A stretch of 64,000 nt of DNA from positions 2,703,157 to 2,767,156 of the forward strand of contig OV696605.1 in NCBI GenBank assembly GCA_927797885.1. Reading direction: 5' to 3'. A model generated the notes under the pieces. It worked only from the letters and a program-made list of their open reading frames with translations, was not told the origin of the DNA and ran no database searches. Of the stretch, positions 21,055 to 28,510 are shown piece by piece (position 1 is the stretch's first letter; each line of letters opens with the position of its first letter). The position numbers were made by a program, and so were the translations under genes. Source of the DNA: Gloeomargaritales cyanobacterium VI4D9. Its GTDB lineage: Bacteria > Cyanobacteriota > Cyanobacteriia > Gloeomargaritales > Gloeomargaritaceae.

Positions 21055-21399
21055 ATGAGTGAGCGACCACAGAATAGACACCTAAAGCCATTCAAGCCCA
21101 AGGGTGACCAGCCCATGAGTGGCAGGCTATTTGTACGAGTGACCAGCGATATAGAGCAGTTGGTTAAGTCTTTGCCCGATAGTCCCGCATGGCTCCGGCG
21201 GGTAATCACTGAAGCGGCTAGGCGGGAACTGCTGGGGGAAAACGCATCTGCGCCCCCCCAGTTAACAGACAATTTGCAGGCGGAACCAGACCGGGCGGAA
21301 CTGGTGGAGCTACTGGACACTGCGCTGGGGATGACCAAGGCCAAAGACATCAAGCCCCTGCTAGAGAAAATCAAGGGCTTGCTGACCCAAGACCGCTAA
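21055..21399 (+). CDS. Ribbon-helix-helix-like regulator of the island
   Basis: 114 residues from the ATG at 21055, eight bases after AGGAG; the ATG at 21049 is too close to it. A strand-helix-helix pattern is visible: GRLFVRVTSDIEQLVKSLPD, then WLRRVITEAARRELLG, resembling RHH DNA-binding proteins. A helical C-terminal tail with ELVELLDTALG and IKPLLEKIKGLL may be a dimerisation or tetramerisation part. Its promoter carries three related repeats, so autoregulation and control of the divergent minus-strand group is likely. It is the last gene before attR. Confidence 0.6.
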   Translation: MSERPQNRHLKPFKPKGDQPMSGRLFVRVTSDIEQLVKSLPDSPAWLRRVITEAARRELLGENASAPPQLTDNLQAEPDRAELVELLDTALGMTKAKDIKPLLEKIKGLLTQDR

Positions 21400-21409
21400 A
21401 AAAGTCTCA

Positions 21410-21430
21410 CCCCATCCAACAAAAATGGGG
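21410..21430 (+). terminator. Putative terminator after the RHH-like gene
   Basis: CCCCAT (21410-21415) pairs with ATGGGG (21425-21430) around a nine-base loop, followed by AGCATTTT. It lies 10 bp past the stop codon and would insulate the island from host genes. Confidence 0.5.
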
Positions 21431-21514
21431 AGCATTTTGGGGGCACACAAAAATTAGTACAATCCCAAAAACCCTGCTATTACGGCATTACCCGGAACTG
21501 TTGGATGGAGCTCG

Positions 21515-21539
21515 GCTCCATCTTAAACTCATCTCGGAC
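21515..21539. other. Right attachment site (attR)
   Basis: Starts GCTCCATCTTAAACTC and matches attL at 23 of 25 positions. No intact tRNA is present on this side. Beyond it lie miniature-repeat fragments. Confidence 0.8.
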
Positions 21540-21583
21540 GGTTTCACAAAGTCCTACGATGCCTGCTTGCACAATCTCAAATT

Positions 21584-21834
21584 GGGCACCTCTATTTATT
21601 GATTCTTGTACCTATAGTCGTTCCGTTTTAGAATGCGACGCTTTTTAGGTATTTGCAATCGCTCTATTCCTTTCCAGGAGAGGGTTTGTAGGTGAAGGCG
21701 AACGTTGCAAACTTGTTTGAAATGACTATATTTGGTGATAAGCAGGACTTATACCAAACCTGACAAGGGTTTCAATCCCTTTGGCGAGAAGAAAGCGTAT
21801 CATTCTATACAATTCCAACCACAAATCCAGGAGC
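21584..21834. repeat. Repeat-rich gap with family G copy 2
   Basis: The stretch between attR and the NurA-domain gene has no gene. It holds a lone IS5-type terminus GGGCACCTCTATTTATTGAT at 21584 and then, at about 21729-21834, a copy of family G with TTTGGTGATAAGCAGGACTT and ACCTGACAAGGGTTTCAATC. The latter matches the element inserted in the transposase gene at 36743-36864. The terminal repeats of this copy are degenerate. Confidence 0.6.
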
Positions 21835-21842
21835 TTCACTAC

Positions 21843-23027
21843 TCAGGCCAAACTTTCCCGTTTGCGGCTCTCCTTAGCGGAAGGGAGGAGTTGCCCCAAC
21901 CCACTACGCTGGAGTTGCTCTTCAATCAGGGCAAAAAACCGCGCCCGGTCCCCCGCCCGCACCACCGCCTGATGGTGGGCTTCCGCCAGAGCCACCGGAT
22001 ACCCGTACCCCTTTTCCACCTGCGCCAGGAGTAAACTTAAGCCCTGGTCGAGTAATTTTTTTTCTGCCGCCACCCAAGCAGGAAACTCAACACGGGCGAT
22101 TTCTGTTCCAACATTTACATAACAAAATACAACCTGTTGCTCCCCGTAATGCTCCAAAATCCGGTTAGTACTGCGCCACAGGGGTCCCCGTTGTCCTGGT
22201 TCTAGCCAGGTTTGCATCAAGGTCGTGTCCCGCAGGGGTTTGAGTTTGTCGCAGGGGGCACCCTCCGTATGACCGTCACAGTGGTTCTGACAGTCCGGCA
22301 CCAGATGGGGACACAAGCCCAGCCGCAGGAAATTCATCACCTCCAGGGAACGCCCCGCACTCAGATAGCTCATTAGGGGTACGCCCAGGCGTTGACAGAC
22401 CTGCCATGCCTCAAAAATGGGGGTCAAAATCAACGACCGTGCCGGAGCAGGCAGACCCTCCAAAAACCAATAGGTCAGGGAACCATCCACCAGTGCCACT
22501 GCCGGTTCCGAGAGTCCCGCCCCCCGCCAATCCGTCGCCAGTTCCGCCAGGATGGTCGCCTCCAACTGGGTGCGCCGATGCCCCAGCCATTCTTCCGTCC
22601 GCATCCCCCATTGGCGGCATTGATACAAATCCTGGGATTGATAAAACACCTCAGGAATGCTATCCAAGCGGGGCAAACGCCCAGAGCCATAGTGTAAAAG
22701 CACGTAGCCAATGTTAATCAAATAGCAGTACACCGCTTCGTGGTGACTGGGGGAAATTTGGGAGCCATCGGTCGCCAACACCGTATGGACGGCGGGTGCC
22801 GGGGGAATGGTCACCCGGGTAGTCAGGGGTTCGAGGGGGACGGCGGGGGAAAACCCCAAACCCGACCCGGCGGACTGTATCCGTTCCAACCAATCCGGTT
22901 GTTGGTCAATGGCCTGGCGGAGTAATTCCTGAGCCACCTGAAGTTTTTGCCGGTTGGCGAGGGTTTCCTGGGTCAGGTAGCGGCTGAGGTCGGGTAATTG
23001 TCCCGCCAGTTTGTTGAAATCCAACAT
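21843..23027 (-). CDS. NurA domain-containing protein
   Basis: A 394-residue protein of the NurA nuclease superfamily (5'-3' nuclease with an RNase H-like fold). Acidic metal-binding motifs are visible as VLATDGSQISPS near residue 86 and ALVDGSL near 178, with the C-terminal EAHHQAVVRAGDRARFF helix carrying the conserved histidine. In archaea NurA works with HerA in break resection; many cyanobacteria carry this stand-alone form with an unproven role. The gene stands alone, with the island on one side and miniature repeats on the other. Confidence 0.75.
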   Translation of the reverse strand: MLDFNKLAGQLPDLSRYLTQETLANRQKLQVAQELLRQAIDQQPDWLERIQSAGSGLGFSPAVPLEPLTTRVTIPPAPAVHTVLATDGSQISPSHHEAVYCYLINIGYVLLHYGSGRLPRLDSIPEVFYQSQDLYQCRQWGMRTEEWLGHRRTQLEATILAELATDWRGAGLSEPAVALVDGSLTYWFLEGLPAPARSLILTPIFEAWQVCQRLGVPLMSYLSAGRSLEVMNFLRLGLCPHLVPDCQNHCDGHTEGAPCDKLKPLRDTTLMQTWLEPGQRGPLWRSTNRILEHYGEQQVVFCYVNVGTEIARVEFPAWVAAEKKLLDQGLSLLLAQVEKGYGYPVALAEAHHQAVVRAGDRARFFALIEEQLQRSGLGQLLPSAKESRKRESLA

Positions 23028-23167
23028 CGGTCATCCAGGATTTTTCAACTATTTTCACCTATGATATGGCTTGTGAGCAAAAACATTTACGCTTAGGGAG
23101 TCAAGGGTGCCAGGGCGTCCTCCCGTTGGCATTGTTAATTGGTGCGATGAAATTTACTATTAAGCAT

Positions 23168-23716
23168 CCAGAAGTGTTGAATCTTAAGATTTTGAGGGTT
23201 TGTGCCAAAATGTGCATCTCGCCTCATGATACAAAGCATTGTCATTTAGGAGCTACATTCTCATTTATAGCAATCCTACTTGATTTTCAAACAAAAATTT
23301 TTCAGAACCAAATGCGGGGGCGGTGCCCCTGCGACCCCCTGTTCCATTCTCATTTAGGATTGCTATATAACCAAAAATTTTCTCACTAAGGATTTTGCCT
23401 GACTTGAATTTATGAACTTTTGTTGCAGAGTCCAACACTACTGTTAAGCATCAACCTGCTGGTGACCTTAGGGCACCTCTATTCATTGGCACCACTGGAA
23501 GGTTATCTCCTTGGAATACCCATATTATTGAGAACCACAGACAGCGGCTACACCCCTAGAATTTATATTTAGAGATACCCCTTAGTACCAGTATAGCAAT
23601 CCTACTTGATTAACGTTAGCCTGCGTGCCCTAGGCATACAAAAATTCCCCAGAACTAAGTACGGGGGCAATCTGCCTGAAACCCCTGTGCTTCTGAACTC
23701 AGTTAGGATTGCTGTA
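23168..23716. repeat. Intergenic repeat cluster (families F, C, A, C)
   Basis: The gap from 23028 to 23939 has no credible gene. It holds, in order, a lone family F end CCAGAAGTGTTGAATCTTAA at 23168, a family C copy at 23276-23366 bounded by TATAGCAATCCTA and TTTAGGATTGCTATA, a family A copy at 23471-23580, and a second, degenerate family C copy at 23592-23716 (TATAGCAATCCTACTTGAT to AGTTAGGATTGCTGTA). Nothing else is recognised up to the flavoprotein start. Confidence 0.7.
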
Positions 23717-23939
23717 TGGACAATCTTTCCGCATAAACTGTCTCAGTTTTAACAAAAAACGACTATGATTTTTCTGTGGGTGCCAATTCATAAAGGTGTC
23801 CCGGAAGTGCTATTCATGTGTTAGCGGTTATCAGGAATCCGGGTGTATCCCCAGTCATCACAAAATGAAGTTTTTGCTGGCGATAGTTACCATTTGATGA
23901 GTAGGATGAACATCAAGAATGGTGGCTAAAGAGTGACCC

Positions 23940-25196
23940 ATGTCAGAAATGCACATTGCCGTTGTCGGTGGGGGAGCCGCCGGTTTTTTTGGAGCAATTC
24001 AGGCCGCTCGGCAATTTCCCCAGCTCCGCATCACGATTTTGGAAGCCCTACCCCAACCCCTGACCAAGGTACGCATCTCCGGCGGCGGCCGGTGCAATGT
24101 CACTCACCACTGCTTTGACCCGCTCCTGCTGAGCCAACACTACCCCAGGGGCGGCCAGGTGCTCCGGGGGCTGTTGACCCGATTTCAACCCCGGGATGTG
24201 CTGGCCTGGTTTGCCCAGGAAGGGGTGACGCTCAAAACTGAACCCGATGGTCGCATTTTCCCCTGTAGTGATGATAGCAGTACAATTACCACAGCGTTGG
24301 TGCGGGCGGCACAGCGGGCAAAGATCACCATCCAAAATCAGCATAAAATCCATACCATTCGCCGCCAAGGGGACGGGTTTCACCTGGAATGGTTGGGGGG
24401 CGGTTTGACCTGTGACCGGGTTTTGCTGGCGACGGGAAGTAATCCGGTGGGTTATGCCATTGCCACTCAGTTGGGGCATCGGTTAATCCCACCGGTACCG
24501 GCGCTGTTCACCTTGCACATTCCTGACCCGGCACTGTGGGCATTGGCGGGGGTGAGTCTGCCCCAGGTGCGTTTGAAATGGCTGGGCGAGGAATTACCCC
24601 GGCTGGCGCAAAAACATCGGGAACAGCAGGGAGCTTTGCTGATCACCCATTGGGGACTCAGTGGCCCGGTGGTACTGCGGTTGTCCTCCTGGTTGGCTCG
24701 TTCTTTGCACTCTTGTCAATACCAAGGGCAGCTCCAAGTGCATTGGTTACCGGCGTGGGGGCGGCAAAAATTGTATGAACAGTGTCAGTTATTACGCACC
24801 CAGGTGGCGGCGAAAACCCTCGGGAATTATCGCCCGGTGCGGGAACTGCCCCAGCGGTTGTGGCATTATTTACTTGCCTGCGCCCACATTCCCCAGCAAC
24901 GGCGGTGGGGGGAACTCTCCGGGCGGGAGTTGGAACAGTTGTTATTACAAATGACGGCGAAGGTCTATCCGGTCACGGGCAAAGGCATTTTCAAAGAGGA
25001 ATTTGTCACCTGTGGGGGGGTGCCCTGGGGGGAGGTGGATAGCCGCACGATGCACAGCCGGGTCTGTCCGGGGCTGTACCTGGCGGGGGAGGTGCTGGAC
25101 ATGGACGGACTGACGGGGGGATTTAATCTCCAGGCGGCGTGGACCACCGGTTGGATTGCTGGGCAGGCATTGGGAGCCAGGGATGAAAATGCCTAA
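23940..25196 (+). CDS. HI0933-family NAD(P)/FAD-dependent flavoprotein
   Basis: A 418-residue flavoprotein of the HI0933/YhiN family with unknown substrate. The FAD-binding Rossmann motif is HIAVVGGGAAGFFGAIQAA at the start, followed by the family signature KVRISGGGRCNVT near residue 42. The C-terminus has the FEEF-like IFKEEFVTCGGV, YLAGEVLDMDG and GGFNLQAAWTTGW segments. The ATG at 23940 is used; MHIAVVG four codons later is also possible. The next gene overlaps its end by 14 bp. Confidence 0.85.
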   Translation: MSEMHIAVVGGGAAGFFGAIQAARQFPQLRITILEALPQPLTKVRISGGGRCNVTHHCFDPLLLSQHYPRGGQVLRGLLTRFQPRDVLAWFAQEGVTLKTEPDGRIFPCSDDSSTITTALVRAAQRAKITIQNQHKIHTIRRQGDGFHLEWLGGGLTCDRVLLATGSNPVGYAIATQLGHRLIPPVPALFTLHIPDPALWALAGVSLPQVRLKWLGEELPRLAQKHREQQGALLITHWGLSGPVVLRLSSWLARSLHSCQYQGQLQVHWLPAWGRQKLYEQCQLLRTQVAAKTLGNYRPVRELPQRLWHYLLACAHIPQQRRWGELSGRELEQLLLQMTAKVYPVTGKGIFKEEFVTCGGVPWGEVDSRTMHSRVCPGLYLAGEVLDMDGLTGGFNLQAAWTTGWIAGQALGARDENA

Positions 25197-25869
25197 ACCC
25201 GCACCCGATGCCCCGCATCTATCCCCTTGGCTGACGGGAGCCGCCTATTACTTGGGTAAATATCTTGTATTTCCTTTGTACTTTGGTAAAATCACGATTA
25301 CCGGGCAGGAGCAGATTCCTGCGGCAGGGTCATTACTGGTCACGCCCACCCATCGTTCCCGTTGGGATGCGGTGTTGGTGCCCCATAGCGTGGGCTGGCG
25401 GGTGTCCGGGCGGCATCTCTATTTCATGGTGGCGGCGGAGGAGGTGCGGGGGTTCCAGGGCTGGTGGATTCGGCGGTTGGGGGGATTTCCGGTACAGCGG
25501 GAGAAACCGGGACGGGAGGCGTTGACCCAGGCGCTCACCCTGCTCAGCCGGGGGGATAGTTTGGTGATGTTCCCGGAGGGCAAAATTTCCCGGGAGGGGA
25601 CGCTCTTACCCCTGAAACCGGGGCCGGTGCATCTGGCGTTGCAGGCGGTGCAACACAACCCGGAATTAATCTTACATATTTTGCCTGTATATCTAAAGTA
25701 CAGCCATCCCTACCAACCCTGGCGTACCCAGGTGGTGATCCGAATTGGTGCCCCTTTGCGGGTGTTGCCGCCAACCGACCAATCCCTGCGCCAGGCGACT
25801 TTGGCGTTAACTGTTGCGCTCCGGGAGTCCCTGCTGGCTCTGGGTGAGGGCCTGCACCACCCGCTCTAA
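25183..25869 (+). CDS. 1-acyl-sn-glycerol-3-phosphate acyltransferase (PlsC-like)
   Basis: A membrane-associated acyltransferase of 228 residues that probably adds a fatty acyl chain during phosphatidic acid synthesis. The HX4D catalytic motif appears as THRSRWDAV, the second motif as GGFPVQRE and the third as MFPEGKISREG. The ATG at 25183 overlaps the end of the flavoprotein gene; an upstream start at 25156 would add unlikely sequence. Its 3' end overlaps the convergent murF gene by 63 bp. Confidence 0.82.
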   Translation: MKMPKPAPDAPHLSPWLTGAAYYLGKYLVFPLYFGKITITGQEQIPAAGSLLVTPTHRSRWDAVLVPHSVGWRVSGRHLYFMVAAEEVRGFQGWWIRRLGGFPVQREKPGREALTQALTLLSRGDSLVMFPEGKISREGTLLPLKPGPVHLALQAVQHNPELILHILPVYLKYSHPYQPWRTQVVIRIGAPLRVLPPTDQSLRQATLALTVALRESLLALGEGLHHPL

Positions 25870-27150
25870 CCCCAGGGAATGGGAGGCTTTGACCAACACC
25901 CGATCCCCCGGTTGCAGGTAGGCGTGCAGATGGGCAATCACCGTTTCCCGGTCGGGCAAAATTTCGGTGGGCACTGGCTTAGCCGCCGTCGCCAGGGGGT
26001 AGATTTCCGGGTCATTGAGTAGTATTAAATAATCATAATGTAATTCGCTAATTAACCGTCCGACCTGAGCATGGAGCGAGACGGAATGTTCCCCCAATTC
26101 CCGCATGGCCCCCAATACGGCGATGTGGCGCTGGCCGGGGGTTTGTTTCAGGGTGTGCAAGGTGGCGCAAACCGCTTCCGGGCTGGCGTTGTAGGTTTCG
26201 TCAAGCAGGAGAATATCCGGGGCAATTTGCCACCAGCGACTCCGCCCCGCCGGTAAATCCAAAGACAGGGGTTGGGTCGGCCAGGGCACCCCCAGGGTTT
26301 GGGCGACGACCAGAGCCGCCAAAAAATTCAGGGCATTATGTTCGCCAGGGAGGGGCAACGGGGCACGCCAATCCCCCACGATTAACTCCGACTCTGTGAC
26401 CTGCGCCTGTACATCCCCCTGGTGCCACCCATAGGTGCAAGTCGCCCCTTCCCACACCGCCCTTGCTGTATGATGTAATAACTCATTCTCCTGCCAGTAA
26501 ATGGCTGTGCCCTGGGGGTCGAGATGGGCAAACAGTTCACATTTCGCCTGGGCAATCGCCTCCCGGGAACCCAAGCGACCGATGTGCGCCGTTCCCACCG
26601 TGGTAATCACCCCCACATTGGGCTGAGCGATTTGCGCCAAGCGGGCGATTTCCCCCCGTCCCCGCATCCCCATTTCCAGTACCACATAATCGTAGTCCCG
26701 GCGCAGTTGCAGTAGGGTTTTCGGCACCCCGATGTCGTTGTTTTCGTTGGCGGCGGTTTTCAGCACCCGCCCCTGGGTGGACAGCACGGCGGCAATCAAT
26801 TCCTTGGTGGTGGTTTTGCCCGCCGAACCCGTGACGGCAATGACGGGGATGGTAAATCGTCGGCGCCACCAGGTCGCCAGGGTTTGGTAAGCCGTGAGCG
26901 TATCGGGCACCAGCAACAGCGGCACATCGGGGGAAAAAAGCTCCCGCTGGTGGACAATAGCCGCCACCGCCCCCTGTGCCACCGCCTGCGGGATAAATTC
27001 ATGCCCATCCCACCGTTCCCCCACTAAGGCGACAAACACTTCCCCCGCCCGCACCTGTCGGCTATCGGTAGTGATCCCGGTAACCGTGCCCCTAAGGGGT
27101 TGGCTGGGGGTTGCCCCCAGGATGGAAATCAACTGCTCCAGCCGCAACAA
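25807..27150 (-). CDS. murF: UDP-N-acetylmuramoyl-tripeptide--D-alanyl-D-alanine ligase
   Basis: Adds D-Ala-D-Ala to the UDP-muramyl tripeptide in the cytoplasmic phase of peptidoglycan synthesis. The N-terminal domain has TDSRQVRAGEVFVAL, the ATP-binding loop is VTGSAGKTTTKELI, and further Mur ligase motifs include NENNDIGVPKTLL, LGMRGRGEIARLA and LDETYNASPEA. I place the start at the TTG at 27150, about eight bases after GAGGAG; a TTG at 27165 would add five residues but lies upstream of that ribosome-binding site. Overlaps the acyltransferase gene tail to tail. Confidence 0.92.
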   Translation of the reverse strand: MLRLEQLISILGATPSQPLRGTVTGITTDSRQVRAGEVFVALVGERWDGHEFIPQAVAQGAVAAIVHQRELFSPDVPLLLVPDTLTAYQTLATWWRRRFTIPVIAVTGSAGKTTTKELIAAVLSTQGRVLKTAANENNDIGVPKTLLQLRRDYDYVVLEMGMRGRGEIARLAQIAQPNVGVITTVGTAHIGRLGSREAIAQAKCELFAHLDPQGTAIYWQENELLHHTARAVWEGATCTYGWHQGDVQAQVTESELIVGDWRAPLPLPGEHNALNFLAALVVAQTLGVPWPTQPLSLDLPAGRSRWWQIAPDILLLDETYNASPEAVCATLHTLKQTPGQRHIAVLGAMRELGEHSVSLHAQVGRLISELHYDYLILLNDPEIYPLATAAKPVPTEILPDRETVIAHLHAYLQPGDRVLVKASHSLGLERVVQALTQSQQGLPERNS

Positions 27151-27180
27151 AGGGCATCTCCTCAATGGTTCATCCTGATT

Positions 27181-27369
27181 TTACAGGTCTTCTTCCGCTT
27201 GGGCGTGATAGACCCGCACCAATTCGTGAATGGCAAAGTTCAGGACTTCCACCAGGGACTCGGGCGGCAGGAGGTCACAAATGCGCAGGATTTCCTCCAT
27301 CACCGCCTCTCGATTGATGGGGGGTGGGTGCTGTTGACGCTGTGCTAACGGCTCACTCACAGGATTCAT
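27181..27369 (-). CDS. Small hypothetical protein
   Basis: 62 residues from the ATG at 27369. The sequence MNPVSEPLAQRQQHPPP is followed by a predicted helical part with EEILRICDLLPPESLVEVLN and FAIHELVRVYH. The last part resembles small cyanobacterial proteins with an LPPE-x-LxExxxF motif, such as DUF2281-like antitoxin-type regulators, but the match is weak. The stop is 30 bp upstream of murF on the same strand, so it may be co-transcribed. Confidence 0.45.
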   Translation of the reverse strand: MNPVSEPLAQRQQHPPPINREAVMEEILRICDLLPPESLVEVLNFAIHELVRVYHAQAEEDL

Positions 27370-27429
27370 CGGGAGAAGTAAAGTGAGGGTGGTCGCAGAT
27401 GAGAAATAAACCGAGGTGCATAGCATTCA

Positions 27430-27799
27430 TTGTTCCTGACTCCCCTGTGGTAATGGCGAAGAAAATCATTTCTCCGTATTTTTACCCTAAAAGTTATCAC
27501 CCACTGTAGGGTCAAGGCTCCACAGCATAAAATATTTTTATAGAAATTTCCGGATATTTGCGGATGAAATTCCCCAATTGTCTATGCAATAAAGCCCAAT
27601 AACCACGGTTTATATCAACGTTTATGAGAATCATTACGGATACCAGCCAAAGGTTCCTCCCATGCCCGGGCAGTCTCTCTCAGAAACTTTACAAAAATTA
27701 TTGATCATTCCGTGAAATTAGGTTAAGCTATCGGGACAAGGTCAAAAAAATTGAGCTATGGTGTGCAGAATTACGCAGTTCATTTGAGGGGGAAGGTCA
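27430..27799. other. Intergenic region without a recognised feature
   Basis: About 370 bp between two divergent small genes. Reading frames here are at most about 26 codons. Some AT-rich stretches (TAAAATATTTTTATAG near 27527) look promoter-like. No miniature repeat of the families described here and no clear RNA gene was found. Confidence 0.5.
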
Positions 27800-28003
27800 A
27801 TGTTATTGGGGCGAGATCCACGGTTAATCCGGTTTTTACAAGAGGAATTGGCGGTATCGGCGGCTTCGATTGAGATGGCGATGCGGCGGGAGGATTCGGG
27901 GCAGGGGCCACTGCCGATGGTGCTATGGCGTTATGGGTTGATTAGTTTAGACCAATTGGATCAGGTGTTTGCTTGGTTGGATACCGTAGATGCGGTGAAT
28001 TAG
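27800..28003 (+). CDS. DUF2949 family protein
   Basis: 67 residues, matching the small DUF2949 family that I know only from cyanobacteria: RLIRFLQEELAVSAASIEMA near the start, and LPMVLWRYGLISLDQLDQVF, where the LWxYGLIxLxQLxxVFxWL pattern is diagnostic. Function is unknown. The ATG at 27800 follows a GGGGGAAGG ribosome-binding site. It is a single-gene unit. Confidence 0.75.
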   Translation: MLLGRDPRLIRFLQEELAVSAASIEMAMRREDSGQGPLPMVLWRYGLISLDQLDQVFAWLDTVDAVN

Positions 28004-28109
28004 GGTGGTACGCCCCCGCCTGAGGGTTTGGGCATGGGATGGATGGTGCCTATTCACCCGTGAGGATTTTTGCAATGAATCTATTCCTGTTGTCATTAGC
28101 AATACCGCA

Positions 28110-28226
28110 TACAGTCTTTTGAGTAGTTATGGGATACAATTGAACCCTAGTTGCTGTGGGTCAATCATGCTAAGCCTTTAGGATAATCGAGGCTTTTTGT
28201 ATCCTTTAATTGATAAATAGACTGTA
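28110..28226. repeat. Miniature element, family E (copy 2)
   Basis: A 117-bp copy, TACAGTCTTTTGAGTAG to AAATAGACTGTA, almost the same as the copy at 7040-7156 and the same length. The surrounding gap 28004-28510 has no gene. A lone family C right end, TTTAGGATTGCCATA, occurs near 28323. Confidence 0.75.
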
Positions 28227-28510
28227 TCTTTTTCCACTGTCAAATGGCTATTTAAGTTCGCTTTAAGTCATCAGAAATTTGCTTTCCCTAAAACAGACTG
28301 ATACTCGCCTTGTTCTATTATTATTTAGGATTGCCATAGCACCAGTCAGCAATGCCCCATCTGTGAGGTAGATTTCTGACTCCTTGGGGAGAGGGTAGCC
28401 GCCTCATTGTTCCCATGCCGGGGGGAAAATACTCGTCTATCCACGAGTCCCCAAGTGAGTCCCGGAGTGTGGGAAAATTCTAAAATAAATGCAATTTCTT
28501 TGGTTCCCGC

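Larger units (their letters stand above)
12345..21539. mobile_element. Integrated phage-satellite-like island at tRNA-Ala
   Basis: An element of about 9.2 kb between 25-bp direct repeats with two mismatches (12345-12369 and 21515-21539), the left one overlapping the tRNA-Ala 3' end. Gene order is integrase, AlpA-like regulator, primase-helicase, unknown, remnant, small gene, RusA resolvase and terminase-small-like protein on the plus strand. Five genes follow on the minus strand, including a Rad52-like annealing protein, then a plus-strand RHH-like regulator near attR. There are no genes for capsid, portal, tail or large terminase subunit. Integrase plus AlpA, a primase-replicase and TerS is the hallmark set of phage-inducible chromosomal islands, so I infer a satellite that uses a helper phage's particles. 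A decayed prophage or an integrative plasmid are weaker alternatives. Confidence 0.78.

Noticed and set aside
12345-21539. Full prophage
   Set aside because: No capsid, portal, protease, tail, large terminase, holin or lysin gene was found in the 9.2 kb.
23066-23389. A 107-codon plus-strand frame between the NurA-domain gene and the flavoprotein gene
   Set aside because: It runs through a family F end and a complete family C element, has no ribosome-binding site and no recognisable protein pattern.
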